Below are positions 1 to 11,185 of a stretch of DNA of 64,000 bases, one piece after another. The first letter of the stretch is position 1; each line of letters opens with the position of its first letter. The position numbers and the translations under genes were made by a program. The notes beneath the pieces were generated by a model. That model was given only the letters and a program-made list of their open reading frames with translations. It was not told the DNA's origin and did not search any database. Location: NCBI GenBank assembly GCA_038503075.1, contig JBCAML010000012.1, forward strand, positions 558,001-622,000, read 5' to 3'. This DNA comes from Gyromitra esculenta. Its lineage: Eukaryota > Ascomycota > Pezizomycetes > Pezizales > Discinaceae.

Positions 1-121
1 GGCCCTCACCGCCCCCCCTGCTAACCGTATGCCCCCTGCTTCCTCCCTACCACTGCCACCTCTCCCACCTCAATTTTTTGCTCTAGAGTCCGCAAGCGCC
101 TCCAGCGAGGCTTTAAACTAG
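1..121 (+). pseudogene. gag: gag C-terminus, chromovirus copy 1 (partial at window edge)
   Basis: Only the Pro/Ala-rich tail of Gag is present, after the zinc knuckle. The frame is open and ends at TAG 119-121, directly after the slippery heptamer at 112-118. It has six T residues in the run where copy 3 has five, so this copy keeps the ancestral reading frame at that point. Confidence 0.75.
112..118 (+). promoter_or_regulatory. putative -1 frameshift site, copy 1
   Basis: T TTA AAC read in the gag frame, followed at once by the gag stop TAG (119-121). The pol frame continues open in -1. The same heptamer is found at the same place in copies 2 and 3. It matches the X XXY YYZ rule for -1 programmed ribosomal frameshifting. 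Use of the site is inferred, not shown. Confidence 0.7.
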
Positions 122-940
122 TCCAACCAAGGCTGACCAGTTACCCTGCCTTGGTTCCCATTTCTTTACCTTTGTTGGCATTTTCTATTACGGGTTTTTC
201 AGTGTTGGATATGTGCGTGGAGGACCAATTGGATGGGGAACATTTCGTTATTTCATGTAACATTTCACACAATAATAAAATTATCAAAACTCACGCACTA
301 TTGGATACTGGAGCCTCAGGATTGCCTTCATTGATAAAGACTTTGCGAGTCACCACTCTCTACCTCTTTTTCCTCTAAAAAACCCTTGACAACTTGAAGT
401 GATTGATGGCCGCCCAGTTTCGTCAGGGGACATCACTCATATCGCCAATCTTAACCTCTCCATTCAACAACACTAGGAACAAGCCCCCTGCTTCGTTACC
501 CAACTAGGACATTACCCCCTCATCCTAGGAATCCCATGGATGAACTACCATGATGTTCAACTTCGCTTTGCTCAAAAACGCATTGAGTTTAACTCTAAAC
601 TCTGCACCACCCATTGCGCCCCCTATTTTACCACCGTTTCCGCCCCCTCAATTGCAGCCCCCCCTAAACTAAACCTATCCTTCATCGGTGCCGCTAGTTT
701 CAGGACCCTTACTCGAAAACGCACATCCCAGGCCTACACCATGTCGCTCTATGAGATTAGCAAGATCATCGACGACAAGACAACCAAGGAAGAATGGAAA
801 GCGAGAATCCCCGAAGAATACCACGAATTCCTCTATATGTTTGACAAGAGTAAAGCCCAAGGACTCCCCCCTCGCCAATCCTACGACCACCGGATACAAC
901 TACAGGAAGGAAAGGATGCCCTCTTTGGTCCCCTATATGG

Positions 941-1359
941 TTTCACGGATAGAATCGAGTAATTGATTAGGATGACTGTGGGTAGTTGCGAAGGATTCTC
1001 TTTGGGTATAATGGCTTTGTTGTTCGGTTATGTTTTGGTTGTTGTCGGATGGTTATTTGTGTTACGGGAAAGCGGGGTATTTAAGCGTAGGATTTTGGTC
1101 GTTTCTGTTCTTCTTCTTTTCCTTCCTTAAGCAACGTTCTTACTTTACTTCTGTTGTATCAGTTTAATACTATCTCGATTCTATCTCAGAATCCTCGCGG
1201 TCGCTGTCGCTGTGAAAACCCCTCCACTTAACTCGCCTTGAGTTAAACTCCGTAGGACCTGTAGAAACATCGTATACCTTGTCGCTTGACCTTTTCGTTT
1301 AAGTAGCTCTGCTCACCTTCAGGGATACTGAAGGGCTTAAACAAGGTCATACCATGAGA
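941..1359 (+). mobile_element. solo LTR, chromovirus family, sense orientation
   Basis: 419 bp, starts TTTCACGG and ends CCATGAGA, flanked by the exact duplication TATGG (936-940 and 1360-1364). It lies within the RT coding region of copy 1. It carries the family's TATTTAAG box and AAGCAACGTT start-site motif. The TATGG duplication restores the RT reading frame on removal, confirming the insertion boundaries. Confidence 0.93.
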
Positions 1360-2250
1360 TATGGGATGTCTCGAGAAGAACTTATTGTTCTAAAGAAGTA
1401 CATTGAAGATAACCTTGAAAAAGGATTTATTCGTGCTAGCTCTTCTCCGGCAGGATCCCCCGTCCTCTTCGTAAAAAAGGCTGACGGCTCTCTTCAACTA
1501 TGTGTGGACTACCGAGGCCTAAATGCCATCACCGTCAAGGACCGTTATACTTCCCCCCTCATCCGAGAAACCCTTGACCGTCTGGCTAAGGCACAGTGGT
1601 ATACCAAATTAGATCTTCGTGACGGATATCATCAAGTGCGAATTGCAGAAGGAGATGAGTGGAAAACAGCCTTCCGCACACAATACAGCCTATATGAATA
1701 CCAGGTCACGCCATTCGGCTTAACCAACGCTCCTGGAACTTTTCAACGCTTTGTGAATGACTGCCTCACAGAGTACCTGGATATCTTCTGCACCGCTTAC
1801 CTAGATGATATCCTCATCTACAGCGATACTTTCGCCGAGCATCAGATCCATGTTCAAAAAGTCCTGCAAACCTTTAAAGATAACGACATCCTCTTGAAGC
1901 CGGAAAAATGCGAATTTGAGGTACAAACGACAAAGTACCTTGGACTCATTCTTACCCCCGATGGCATCAAAATGGACGAGGAGAAACTCAAAGCCGTGCG
2001 AGAGTGGGGAACACCAAAGAGCGTAAAAGACGTTCAAGCCTTCTTGGGTTTTGCCAACTTCTATCGCCGATTCATCCTGGGATTTTCCAAACTAGCTTCT
2101 CCTCTGACTGCACTCACGAAGAAAGGGATCATATTTGAATGGACAGTTGAAACAGATATAACCTTTGAGAATCTGAAACATGCTTTCACTACTGCCCCCA
2201 TTCTTATCCACTTTGACCCTGATAAGAAAATCATAGTGGAAACAGATGTC

Positions 2251-2655
2251 TCTCACGGTTCAGTTCCTCGTTAAGCCCTTCAGTATCCCTGAAGGTGAGC
2301 AGTGCTACTTAATCGAGGTACTAACACGTTCAAAGAGTGCAGTGTTTCTACAAGTTCTACTAGGGGTCTATCTCAAGGCGAGATAAGTGCAGCGGAGTGG
2401 ACAGCGACAGCAAGGGTTCTGAGGTGGAACCGAGATAGTATTTTCGACAATTACAAGAGAAGGTAAACGAGAACGTTGCTTAAGGAAAGAAGAAGAAGAA
2501 GACAAAGAACGATCAAAATCCATCATTTAAATACCCCGCTTTTCCGAACAACCGACAGCAACCGAAAATACAATAACATTATACGAAAACCTTTTGAACC
2601 CATGGTAACCGTCTACCCGAAACCTAACCCTATCCTCGATCCTTGATCCATGAAA
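2251..2655 (-). mobile_element. solo LTR, chromovirus family, antisense
   Basis: 405 bp, read on + as TCTCACGG...CCATGAAA. Target duplication ATGTC (2246-2250) versus ATGCC (2656-2660), one mismatch. It splits the RNase H domain of copy 1 at the ETDAS motif. Confidence 0.92.
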
Positions 2656-4115
2656 ATGCCTCAGACTTTGTATCCGGAGGAGTACTCTCACAATACAACG
2701 ATGCCAGAATCTTACACCTAGTTGCGTTCTTCTCGAAAAAACATTCACCTGCTGAGTGCAATTACGAGATATAAGACAAGGAACTGCTAGCTATTATCCG
2801 CATGTTCGAAAAGTGGCGTCCAGAACTTGAAGGCTCCAAACACCCTATCGACGTTATCAGCGATCATAAAAACCTTGAGTACTTCATGAGTACAAAACAG
2901 CTTAATCGTCGTTAAGCCAGATGGGCTGAATACCTATCCCGCTTCAATTTTGTGATAACATACCGACCATGGAGCCAAGGAGGAAAACCAGAGGCTTTGA
3001 TTAGGAGATCAGGAGATCTCCCCAAGGAAGGGGATGAAAGATTAGCACACCAGAGTCAAGTGGTGCTAAAGAAGGAGAACATTGATCCCAAGATAAGTTT
3101 GTTGTCGGCTTCTTTATCAAATGAAGCCGCTGAATTGGACGCCCCCCTAACAAAATTATTCCTAGAAGGATATATCGCTGACAAGTTTCCTGAAGAAATA
3201 CTCGAAGCACTAAAGAATAAGGATCAACAATCAAAAAAGATCACCTTAAGTGAATGTACCGAGAAGAATGGAAGACTATGTTACCAAGATTGCATCTACG
3301 TCCCCAACCTGGATGCCCTCCGTTTGGAACTTATCCGGAGACACCATGACGTACCAGCAGCAGGACATCCCGGACGCGATAAGACCTTCGAACTCCTTGC
3401 TAGAAGATATTATTGGCCAAAAATGAGGGACTCGATCAACAGATACGTTCGCAACTGCCACACCTGTCAAAAGGCAAAGCCAATTACTCAGCGAACCCAA
3501 GGTGTCCTCCGCCCTCTTCCTATCCCCAACCGTCCTTGCCAAGAAATTTCAATGGACTTTGTCACAGGTCTCCCAGAGTCGGACGGTTATGATGCAATAA
3601 TGGTCGTGGTCGATCGCTTATCAAAGATGCGACACCTAATCCCTTGCAATACAACAGTCAACTCTAGAGACGTAGCTGATTTATACCTCCAACATATCTG
3701 GAAACTTCATGGGTTACCCTCATACGTTACATCAGACCTTGGAACTCAATTCACGGCCCACTTTTGGAAGGAACTTTGCGAGCGTCTCGGAATCCAAGCC
3801 AGAATGTCCACTGCCTTCCACCCAGAAACAGATGGACAAACGGAAAGACTCAACGCCGTGATGGAACAATATCTTTGTTCCTACGTATCGTATCAACAGG
3901 AAGATTGGAGTAAATGGTTGCCAATGGCCGAGTTCTCTGCTAATAATCAAGAATCTGCCAGTACCAAAGTCTCCCCATTCTTTGCGAACTATGGTTACCA
4001 TCCACGATTGGATACTTCCGTTATCCCAACCCAGACTACCCCCCAAAGCTTAGATGCCGCTTCTTTTGCTAGTAAGATGCAAGAACTAAGTGATTATCTC
4101 AAAACCCAATATCCG

Positions 4116-4218
4116 AAAAGAACCGAAATACAATAGCATTATCTTTTACCGCAACCCATAAACCATAACAACCAACAAGCCGATACCTAACCCTATATCC
4201 AATTCTCAATCCGTGAAA
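4116..4218 (-). mobile_element. LTR fragment, chromovirus family
   Basis: About 100 bp matching the U3 end of the family LTR in antisense, ending with CCGTGAAA at 4218. The rest of the LTR is missing, and the fragment abuts integrase coding sequence. This is a deletion junction, not a clean insertion; no target duplication is visible. Confidence 0.75.
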
Positions 4219-4334
4219 GCTAATGGGGCGGAAAATTTACTTTCACCCCGCCCCGACAGTGTGCACAGACCGCCCCAACACAACGGGGCGTAGCGGGGGA
4301 TGGGGCACCCTGTTTCCGCCCCGCCCCAAGACTA
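4219..4334. repeat. GC-rich GGGGCGG-type patch, left member
   Basis: Dense in GGGGCGG and CCGCCCC on both strands and quite unlike the surrounding AT-balanced repeat DNA. A similar patch occurs at 6126-6300 on the other side of the inverted-repeat block. No coding potential was recognised. Confidence 0.6.
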
Positions 4335-4339
4335 ACACT

Positions 4340-4520
4340 AAGTATAGGCTGAGTTTTGAGCTCCCGAAGTTGGCTGCTTGGAATGTTGTCCTGACTCCTG
4401 CCAATCACCTTAGAGCGATGACAGGTCCCCAGGCTGAAGGCAGAGAGGTGAGGAGATCTCGGAAGAGGATTCTTCTGTTGATGCAGTATTCTGCAGCAGG
4501 CTCTGTCGCTTGGAATGTCC
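4340..4520 (-). repeat. dispersed repeat fragment (inverted relative to 4890-5060)
   Basis: Contains the same order of words (GAGCTCCCGAAGTTGG, CAGGTCCCCAGGCTGAAGG) as 34720-34860 and the reverse complement of 4890-5060. It is therefore a partial second copy of the repeat at 4890-5766 in the opposite direction. Confidence 0.8.
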
Positions 4521-4527
4521 GCGTGTA

Positions 4528-4880
4528 ATGGGGACCCTCCAAAAGACAAGGACTCTGGAGCATAGCTGTGCGAATATGTGTATGTGAATAATCGATAAAG
4601 ATAACTGCTTCAGCAGAAAGTTGTAGCTTGCCAAACTTAATATAAATAAGGTTTCGCTTCACAGGTAATTCACTATTGCTACTATCATGGGAGGATGAGG
4701 ATTCTTTACAGGTGGCTGTGATCTCAATACTTTTATACAAGTAATCCAGACCTACGGCCTTGAACCAACCTGCACTTACTTCGCTCAGGTTCTACTCCAG
4801 CAGATTAGCATTCCGTTGCTGAAAGAATGCTTATCTCCGATCGCTGGTCGTACCGCATGGCAGACTCAAGCCTGGGGATT
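4528..4880 (+). repeat. left arm of a ~355-bp inverted repeat
   Basis: Nearly the complete reverse complement of 5767-6125. Both arms begin at the outer edge with GGGACCCT-like sequence and end at the inner edge near the words ACTCAAGCCTG. High similarity over about 350 bp with few indels. The two arms enclose a copy of an unrelated dispersed repeat. Confidence 0.88.
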
Positions 4881-4889
4881 ACGCAGACA

Positions 4890-5766
4890 TTCTAAGTGAC
4901 AGAGCCTGCTGCAGAATACAGGATTGGCAAAAGGATCCTCTTCCTCGGTTTGCTCACCTCTCTGCCTTCAGCCTGGGGGCCTGTCATTGCTCCCAGGCAA
5001 TTGGCAGGAGTCAGGACAACATTCCAAGCAGCCAACTTTGGGAGCTCATAACTCAGCCAATACTTGTCCAATTGACTTCATCTTTTCACAGCAGCTCCCT
5101 CATATAACCTCTGGGCCATATTCCGCCGGACGGTTTGGCTTGACAACCCGGGGGTTACTTTTGCCCTCTGGGACACACTTTTTTAGCCCATGTCCCCCCT
5201 TCTCCAATCCTATGGATCAGGATGGCTTTGCTGCCGCAGTGGGGCTAGTAGCACCTGATAGAACTGTCTGGAGACTTCTTCTGAGCCCTCTTCATGTGTT
5301 GGCTTGTACTGGATCACTTGCGCCAGGCACAGTGTGCCCGCTATTCCAGTGGTCCCCACTGAGGGGCAACCCCTAGCACTATCCAATCCAACCGCCATGA
5401 GTGTCTGCAATGTTATCATCAGCTAGTCACATACCTATAGTTCTTGGCCTATGGAAGAGAGTCTCTACCATCCAAGTCTTGCACCTGTGGTGGTTGCCCT
5501 TTGGCAGCACCCCTCCTGGTGTTACCTCGTAGGTCGTATGCGCCATGGGGTGGTGGTGTGGCACATGAGAGCAACCCCGCTCCATACTCCACTTCTCCAA
5601 CTAAAGTAGAGTAACTGGGCCATTGTGATTACCCTGCAAGGTAGGGTACCTGGCTCCCAGGGGTTACCCTGCAGTGCCGGACTCCAGCTGTCTACCAAGT
5701 CCAATGACTGCACACGACTAAGATAATACTGCTCATGACATGTAACTAATGGTGGTACCATTACAC
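4890..5766 (+). repeat. dispersed repeat, about 870 bp, copy 1
   Basis: Reverse complement of 33990-34860 with many shared blocks, for example the words around 5110-5190, 5380-5420 and 5540-5620. Rich in GGTAAC/GTTACC motifs towards 5600-5680. Short open frames within it are not conserved between copies, so it is treated as non-coding. Its class is unknown. Confidence 0.82.
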
Positions 5767-6125
5767 CGCGTAATCCTCAGGCTTGAGTCTACCATGCGGT
5801 ACAACAAGCTGTCGGAGATAAGTGTTCTTTCAGCAACGGAATGCTAATCTGCTGGAGTAGAACCTGAGCGAAGTAAGTGCAGGTTGGTTCAAGGCCGTAG
5901 GTCTGGATTACTTGTATAAAAGTATTGAGATCACAGCCACCTGTAAAGAATCCTCATCTTCCACACGATAGTAGCAATAGTGAATTACCTGTGAAGCGAA
6001 ACCTTATTTATATTAAGTTTGGCAAGCTACAACTTTCTGCTGAAGCAATTATCATTATCCATTATACACATACACATATTCGCATGGCTACGCTCCAGAG
6101 TCCTTGTCTCTAGAAGGGTCCCCGT
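5767..6125 (-). repeat. right arm of the ~355-bp inverted repeat
   Basis: Reverse complement of 4528-4880. Together the arms could fold DNA or RNA into a long hairpin with an ~890-bp loop. No terminal duplication or transposase was found. Confidence 0.88.
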
Positions 6126-6300
6126 TACAGCTAGTCTTGGGGTGGGGTGGAAACAGGGTGGGGCGAAAGTAAATCTTTCGCCCCATCAACCTACATTAGC
6201 ATATGTTTATCAATGGGGCCCCATCCGGGCCCTGCCAGTTATTGCCCTGACGGGGCGGGGCGGAGGCAAATATTTTCGCCCCGCCCCACTCCAAGACCTT
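6126..6300. repeat. GC-rich GGGGCGG-type patch, right member
   Basis: Contains GGGGTGGGG, GGGGCGGGGCGG and CGCCCCGCCCC blocks. It mirrors the patch at 4219-4334, so the inverted-repeat block has GC-rich outer borders on both sides. Confidence 0.6.
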
Positions 6301-6309
6301 TGCTAATCA

Positions 6310-7050
6310 CTTCTTGGTTGTGCCATCTAATTAAACCTTTTAGATCCTGCAACTACATGCTAATCCTATTCAAGATGCAAGTATTAGCGCTAATCAGTCT
6401 ATTGTTGCATGTGAAGTGTTCTGCACTTGATATATTCCCTATTGCCACGCTAATAGGTTTGGGCTACTGGTACATGCACAGAAGGATTGGAAACACCACC
6501 ACAAGAGTTTCCTGTATTTGGTTTCACCTGAGATATATCATTGACTCATCAACTAATGTATTCTCGCTGGTTCCACTCCATTGGAAGATCTGTGTAACAA
6601 GTTTCCTCTAGCATGTGGCAGTTTCATGGATGGTTGTTTCGTTGGATTGTTAGTTGTATAGGCATATGGTTACGGTGTTTCATTATTGTTCTTTGTGTTT
6701 CTGCGAGTCTTCGTTACAATGAGTCATGTCTTTGTCATCGAAAGGGTAGGAACTCAGTATATAAGCGAAGGGTTTTCCCCTCTTGTTGTACTTTTCCTTC
6801 TTCTTTCCTTAAGCAACATCTTCTATCGTACACTCTTGTATTTTACAATACAACCCTCGGTTATACCTCATAACCTTACGCTGTCGCCGTCCTCAAGTCC
6901 TCTATACTTGAACACTTTGTAGAGCCTGTGGAATCTCGTGAACACTCTCGTCGCTTAGTTTTCCCTTCAAGTAGCACTGCTCATCTCGGGGGATACCTGA
7001 GAGCTTGAAGACAAACCTCACTTCTTGAGAGGCAGCTATACCACTTATGG
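6310..7050 (+). mobile_element. partial LTR of the TGTAACGG family, interrupted by a solo LTR
   Basis: Sequence from about 6310 to 6621 and again from 7036 to about 7050 matches the corresponding part of the LTR at 46800-47150. The two pieces are separated by the chromovirus-family solo LTR at 6622-7030. The 5' end is missing. Past 7050 the sequence switches to an inverted copy of the same LTR. Confidence 0.8.
6622..7030 (+). mobile_element. solo LTR, chromovirus family, variant subfamily
   Basis: 409 bp, TTTCATGG...CTTGAGA, with exact duplication GGCAG (6617-6621 and 7031-7035). It differs from most copies in having TATATAAGCGAAGG in the promoter region and a longer divergent 3' half; 48814-49679 belongs to the same variant. 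The AAGCAACATCTTC start-site word is slightly altered. Confidence 0.93.
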
Positions 7051-7062
7051 TGTAAAGAATTT

Positions 7063-7785
7063 ACATAACGGTTATCTCAGGTAAAGTATTATAGTACCTG
7101 GCAAGCAGAAAAGTAGTAAGGATTAGCATGAGTGGTGTAGCTATCACATGCTCGACGATACCTGCTACCCTGCTGTTTCAATAGAGTGGAACAAGTGGGA
7201 ATAACATTAGCTGACCAGTCAATGATATATCTCCGGTGATACCTAACACAGGAAGCTTCTGTGGTGGCGTTCCCAATCTGTCTGTGCGTGTACCAGTGGC
7301 CAGAGCCATTGGTGCAGCAATAGGGAATCTATTAAGTTCATAACACCTCACATGCAACAATAGACTGATAAACATTAATACCTGCATCCAGCAAAAGACA
7401 TTACATGCAGCAGGCAGATCTAAAAGGTCTAACTGGACTGAAAAACCAAGGAGTGCCAAAGAGTGCTGGAGCAATTATTAGCGAAATCCAAAGGTGCCCC
7501 ACCGGCAATAGCTTGGCATGTTCTCATTGTGTTGACAGGCCCCCAGCAGAGTAGAACAGAAAGAGGATGTCGAGTCAGCAGCACTATAAAGATCATGCAT
7601 GACCCAAATACCTGTTGCTCTTCTTCCCAGTCACATCAGGCAGGATACTACCTAGTAGAGCCCTTAAGATTATTGAGTACTTTGCACGAAATATTCTTAA
7701 CATCTCTACCTGATTTCTTGTATTTCCAACGGCCATATTCCTATACTTATTCACACTACAGTGCAATAGGACTACCCCTGTTACT
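7063..7785 (-). mobile_element. LTR of the TGTAACGG family, antisense
   Basis: About 723 bp, colinear with the reverse complement of the LTR pieces 40598-40841 plus 46739-47228. Left edge reads ATAACGG and right edge CCTGTTA, close to the expected CCGTTACA/TGTAACGG termini but worn. No clear target duplication. No internal coding region of this family occurs in the window. Confidence 0.82.
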
Positions 7786-9350
7786 GTTAAGAATCAAGGA
7801 AATGGGTATTACTTTCCCATACTTCTTAGTACGTGTATGTATAGAATAGTCACACCTCTTATGCTAGTGGAGGTGCCATTCATTTTTTAGATTAAATTAT
7901 CTTTTTTCACCTTCAATTTTCTTCCTACTTGTATTTGATTTCATTTGAGATTTAATTCAGTGCATTGTTGATATATGAATTAATATTCTTACATGTGTTG
8001 TGAATTTCTTACAGGAAGGAATGTCAATATATTTTACTTGTATCACTACATGTACTTTTCATCAAACTTCTTCTCATTTCCAAATACATCCCAGTTATTG
8101 AATAATGGTCTAACAGATATCATCGGCTGGACAACTGATGCTAGAGGGAATGATATTCATTTTAAAATTGAAATTTGTACAATTGTGGCGTTTTTGCCAT
8201 GTAATCAAGGTAATTTTTTCCATTGTACACAAATTTCCCTTCAAAGCTGATATTATAAATATTTTCTGCTGTATTTCCTTGCTGTTTATTGTATTTTATT
8301 TATACTTTTTTCTTTTCGAACAACGCTACTGGATAACGGCTTTACAATGGTCACAGTTACGAGATTTTTGTGTACCAGGGATAGGCATTGATTACCTATG
8401 TGATCAGTTTTTTTTTTTTTGACGGGGGGGTCCGAGACCGCGAGAAAAAAAAAGGGGGACTAGGAAACGTAGAGGGAAAAGGTGAGAAAAGAAAGAAAAA
8501 GAAACGAGAAACCTGGTCACTGAAATTAACAGGGCCGCCGTCACTCGCACGCACACTTCTTAACTTTGCCTGCTTCTTCCAAGCGTTCCTCTTCCCCCAC
8601 CAATTTTTTTTCTGCCTTCCATCATTCTGTCCTCTTCTACTTCTTCTCTTTAATCCCCCACCCCACTGCTCATCCCTCATCGTCACCATCCTTCCGTCAT
8701 CACCATCCATCATCCTCCTCGTATTTGTATTTGCTATAATTTCTTGCCGTGTTTTGCGGTCTTACATCGGACTGAGCGGATCATCAAAATCACCTCAGGG
8801 CCAAATAATAGGCTTTCCTGTGTAAGGCAGTCATCTCTGGAGGATACCCCAAGGCGAGTCTGCGTGGTTCATTGGACGTACGTACATATATACCAGTAAC
8901 ATCACCGCTGCTTCCTACAGCGTTGCGAGGTACTCCTCTTTCTGCTCCTGTCGCTTCCCCGCTCCTCGCACCCACTTCAGCCTGCTACTCCCTTATGGTC
9001 TTGTCCAGGAACGAAGCGCAGGACTAATGATCAACCGAGAAGGGAAGTAGACAAAATTGGGATAAGCCTCCGTACCTAGACCCATATTCCGCTCACCACC
9101 ACGCACTCTTCGTTAGCTTTACTCGGTACTCCTTTTAGTTTCTCAAATCACGGCATCCTGCAGCATTCGCGGTACCGGCGATTATCGGTCACACAGGTCA
9201 GAATAATCTGCGCATATGCACCACTGAGTTTCGCGGCTCTTCTTTACGAAGCCTTCATCCACATCCCCCCAACCCCATTCTGCCTTTGATTACCAAAGGC
9301 CTCACCTTCGTCATCACGGGTCGCCGATTTCTTCTCCGAGTATCTCTCAA
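7786..9350. other. non-coding stretch with homopurine/homopyrimidine tracts
   Basis: No gene is recognised. 7860-8400 is AT-rich. A run of T at 8408-8420 is followed by a purine-rich tract (8425-8515) and then a long pyrimidine-rich tract (8560-8720). The portion nearest 9560 is presumably promoter and leader of the ornithine decarboxylase gene. Confidence 0.5.
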
Positions 9351-9668
9351 GATTGTTTACCCTCGGCCCTCTCGGAACATCCTTAATAATATTCCTCCGC
9401 CGCACAATCGTCTCTCAGTTCACTTCACTAGGGGTTGCTAGTTTGAAGACACCCAGGCTTCCTCCATCACAATTCTCGCCCCTGCTGCATAGTTCTCGCC
9501 ATCGTTTCCTTCCTCTTAACGAGGAGGGGTCGAGGCGGTCGCCCTTAGTCAACTTCAAGTGTGTTCGGTTTCGTCCACCTTAACAGGAAGTTCTGCACGT
9601 TTCACCTACAATCCCGTTCTATCCTACAACCTTTCCCAGAAACTTCGTTCCTTTCAATTCTATCACAT

Positions 9669-11185
9669 ATGAGCCCCTCCGAAACCTCGACCTGGTCGCC
9701 AGTCGATCTTTCATCCTTCTCTGAAAACTCTACATTTCAACCCAGGTGCCCTCCAGCTATGGCTCCTTCTGCAATTTCGCCAACGGCTATGGCGACCTCA
9801 GTACCGTCGGCGTCTAAGCGTCGCTTCAGCTCTGTCAACATCAATACCAAATCGGTGGCTCACACTTTGATCTCCCAGGCACTGCAAACACGCATCAACA
9901 GCATTGATCCTGATGAATGCGAAGCTGGGGCTGAGGATGCCTTTTTTGTAGCTGACCTGGGCGAAGTGTATCGTCAACACATGCGATGGAAGATCAATTT
10001 GCCCAGGGTTGAGCCCTTCTATGGTAACTACTTCTCTGAAATTCTAGTTGCTTCGATTACTGAACTCCCTTAGCTGTCAAATGCAATGGCGATGAGAAAG
10101 TTCTGCGGCTCCTTGCTGCTCTAGGTACTGGCTTCGACTGCGCTTCCAAGGCGGAGATCCAACAAGTTCTGAAGATCGGAGTTAATCCATCACGTATAAT
10201 TTTCGCCAACCCCTGTAAAACTGCATCGTATATTCGCTACGCTGCCGAGCAAGACGTCCGCAAAATGACATTCGACAACGCCGAAGAACTGTACAAAGTC
10301 AAGAAGTTCTTCCCTCACGCCCGGCTCTTCCTCCGCATCCTCACCGACGATTCCAAGAGCCTATGCAGGTTGAGTCTTAAGTTTGGAGCGCCATTGGATA
10401 GTACTCGCCATCTTCTAGAGCTTGCCAGAGAGTTGCGATTGAATGTGGTTGGTGTGAGCTTTCACGTGGGGTCGGGTTCCTATGATCCTACAGCCTTTGA
10501 AATTGCTGTTCGAGATGCTAGAAGAGTCTTCGATGAGGCTTCTGATATTGGATTTGATTTACGGACTCTTGATGTTGGGGGTGGCTATGGCAACGATAAT
10601 TTCGAGGCAATTGCGTCTGTTCTCGGGCCAGCCATTGACGAATACTTTCCACCGGGTGTTAGAGTAATTGCGGAACCTGGTCGTTACTATGTGTCCTCTG
10701 CTTTTACTATAGCCACGCATGTCATCGCTAGGCGAACTGTTCCCGCAGATAATCTCTCACGCGATTCTTCATATATGTTATATTTGAATGATGGTGTATA
10801 CGGGAACTTTTCCGGCATTATGTTTGACCACCAGAAACCAGTTCCTAGAGTGTTAAAGCGCGGCGGTGAGTATTTTTACGAGTCGTCGCCTACCGACTCT
10901 CAATTAACTAAATACTCTGTGTGGGGCCCAACTTGCGATGGAATTGATTGCGTTTCAGCTTCATGTTTTCTTCCAGAGATTTTGGAAGTTGGCGATTGGT
11001 TATATTTCGGCGATATGGGAGGTTAGTAAAGTATTTATCAATTGAGTAAAAAAAGGCATCCTTGAGGCTAACTTAGTGAATTAGCGTATTCTAAGTGCTC
11101 AGCCACCAAGTTCAATGGCTTCAATGACGATCACCAGGTCGTGTATGTTGTTAGTGACCCTGGAGCACTAGCACTTCTAGAGTGA
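9669..11185 (+). CDS. ornithine decarboxylase, three exons
   Basis: PLP-dependent enzyme converting ornithine to putrescine, the first step of polyamine synthesis, in the cytosol. Exons 9669-10023, 10074-11021 and 11085-11185; introns of 50 and 63 bp are GT-AG and phases join, giving 467 residues. Visible: PLP lysine in AVKCN (K121, coded just after intron 1), FHVGSGS with the PLP-stacking His249, DVGGGYG, AEPGRYYV, the second-subunit active-site cysteine in WGPTCDGID, and GAY plus FNGF at the C-terminus. All key residues of the fold III decarboxylases are present, so the gene looks functional. Alternative starts are 9561 (503 aa) and 9759, which has a better context; family N-termini vary, so the start is uncertain. 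C360-type cysteine makes ODC more likely than antizyme inhibitor. Confidence 0.95.

Larger units (their letters stand above)
122..4112 (+). pseudogene. pol: pol polyprotein remnant (PR-RT-RH-IN), copy 1
   Basis: Visible parts: aspartic protease motif LLDTGASG (near 300-320) followed by frame loss; RT from about 540, resuming after the first solo LTR at 1360 with YLDD catalytic motif near 1800; RNase H start at about 2240, cut by the second solo LTR and resuming at 2656; integrase HHCC zinc finger near 3340-3475 and DDE core (MDFVTG, then a SDLGTQF segment where the other copies have SDRGTQF, then TDGQTERLN). A CAA-to-TAA type stop lies near 2913 in RNase H. The chromodomain is missing. It cannot encode a working polyprotein. 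Confidence 0.9.
1..4115 (+). mobile_element. Ty3/gypsy chromovirus copy 1, truncated, with nested solo LTRs
   Basis: The window opens inside the end of gag and continues through protease, reverse transcriptase, RNase H and integrase in the usual Ty3/gypsy order. The 5' LTR and most of gag lie outside the window. The coding part stops near 4112, before the chromodomain, and is joined directly to a piece of an LTR in opposite orientation, so the 3' end has been lost by deletion or recombination. Two complete solo LTRs of the same family interrupt it (941-1359 and 2251-2655), each with a 5-bp target duplication. The protein sequence closely matches copies 2 and 3 in this window, which made the breaks easy to locate. 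The element is dead. Confidence 0.93.

Noticed and set aside
4924..5376. 150-codon frame inside the dispersed repeat
   Set aside because: The corresponding copy at 33990-34860 does not conserve the frame; composition looks non-coding.
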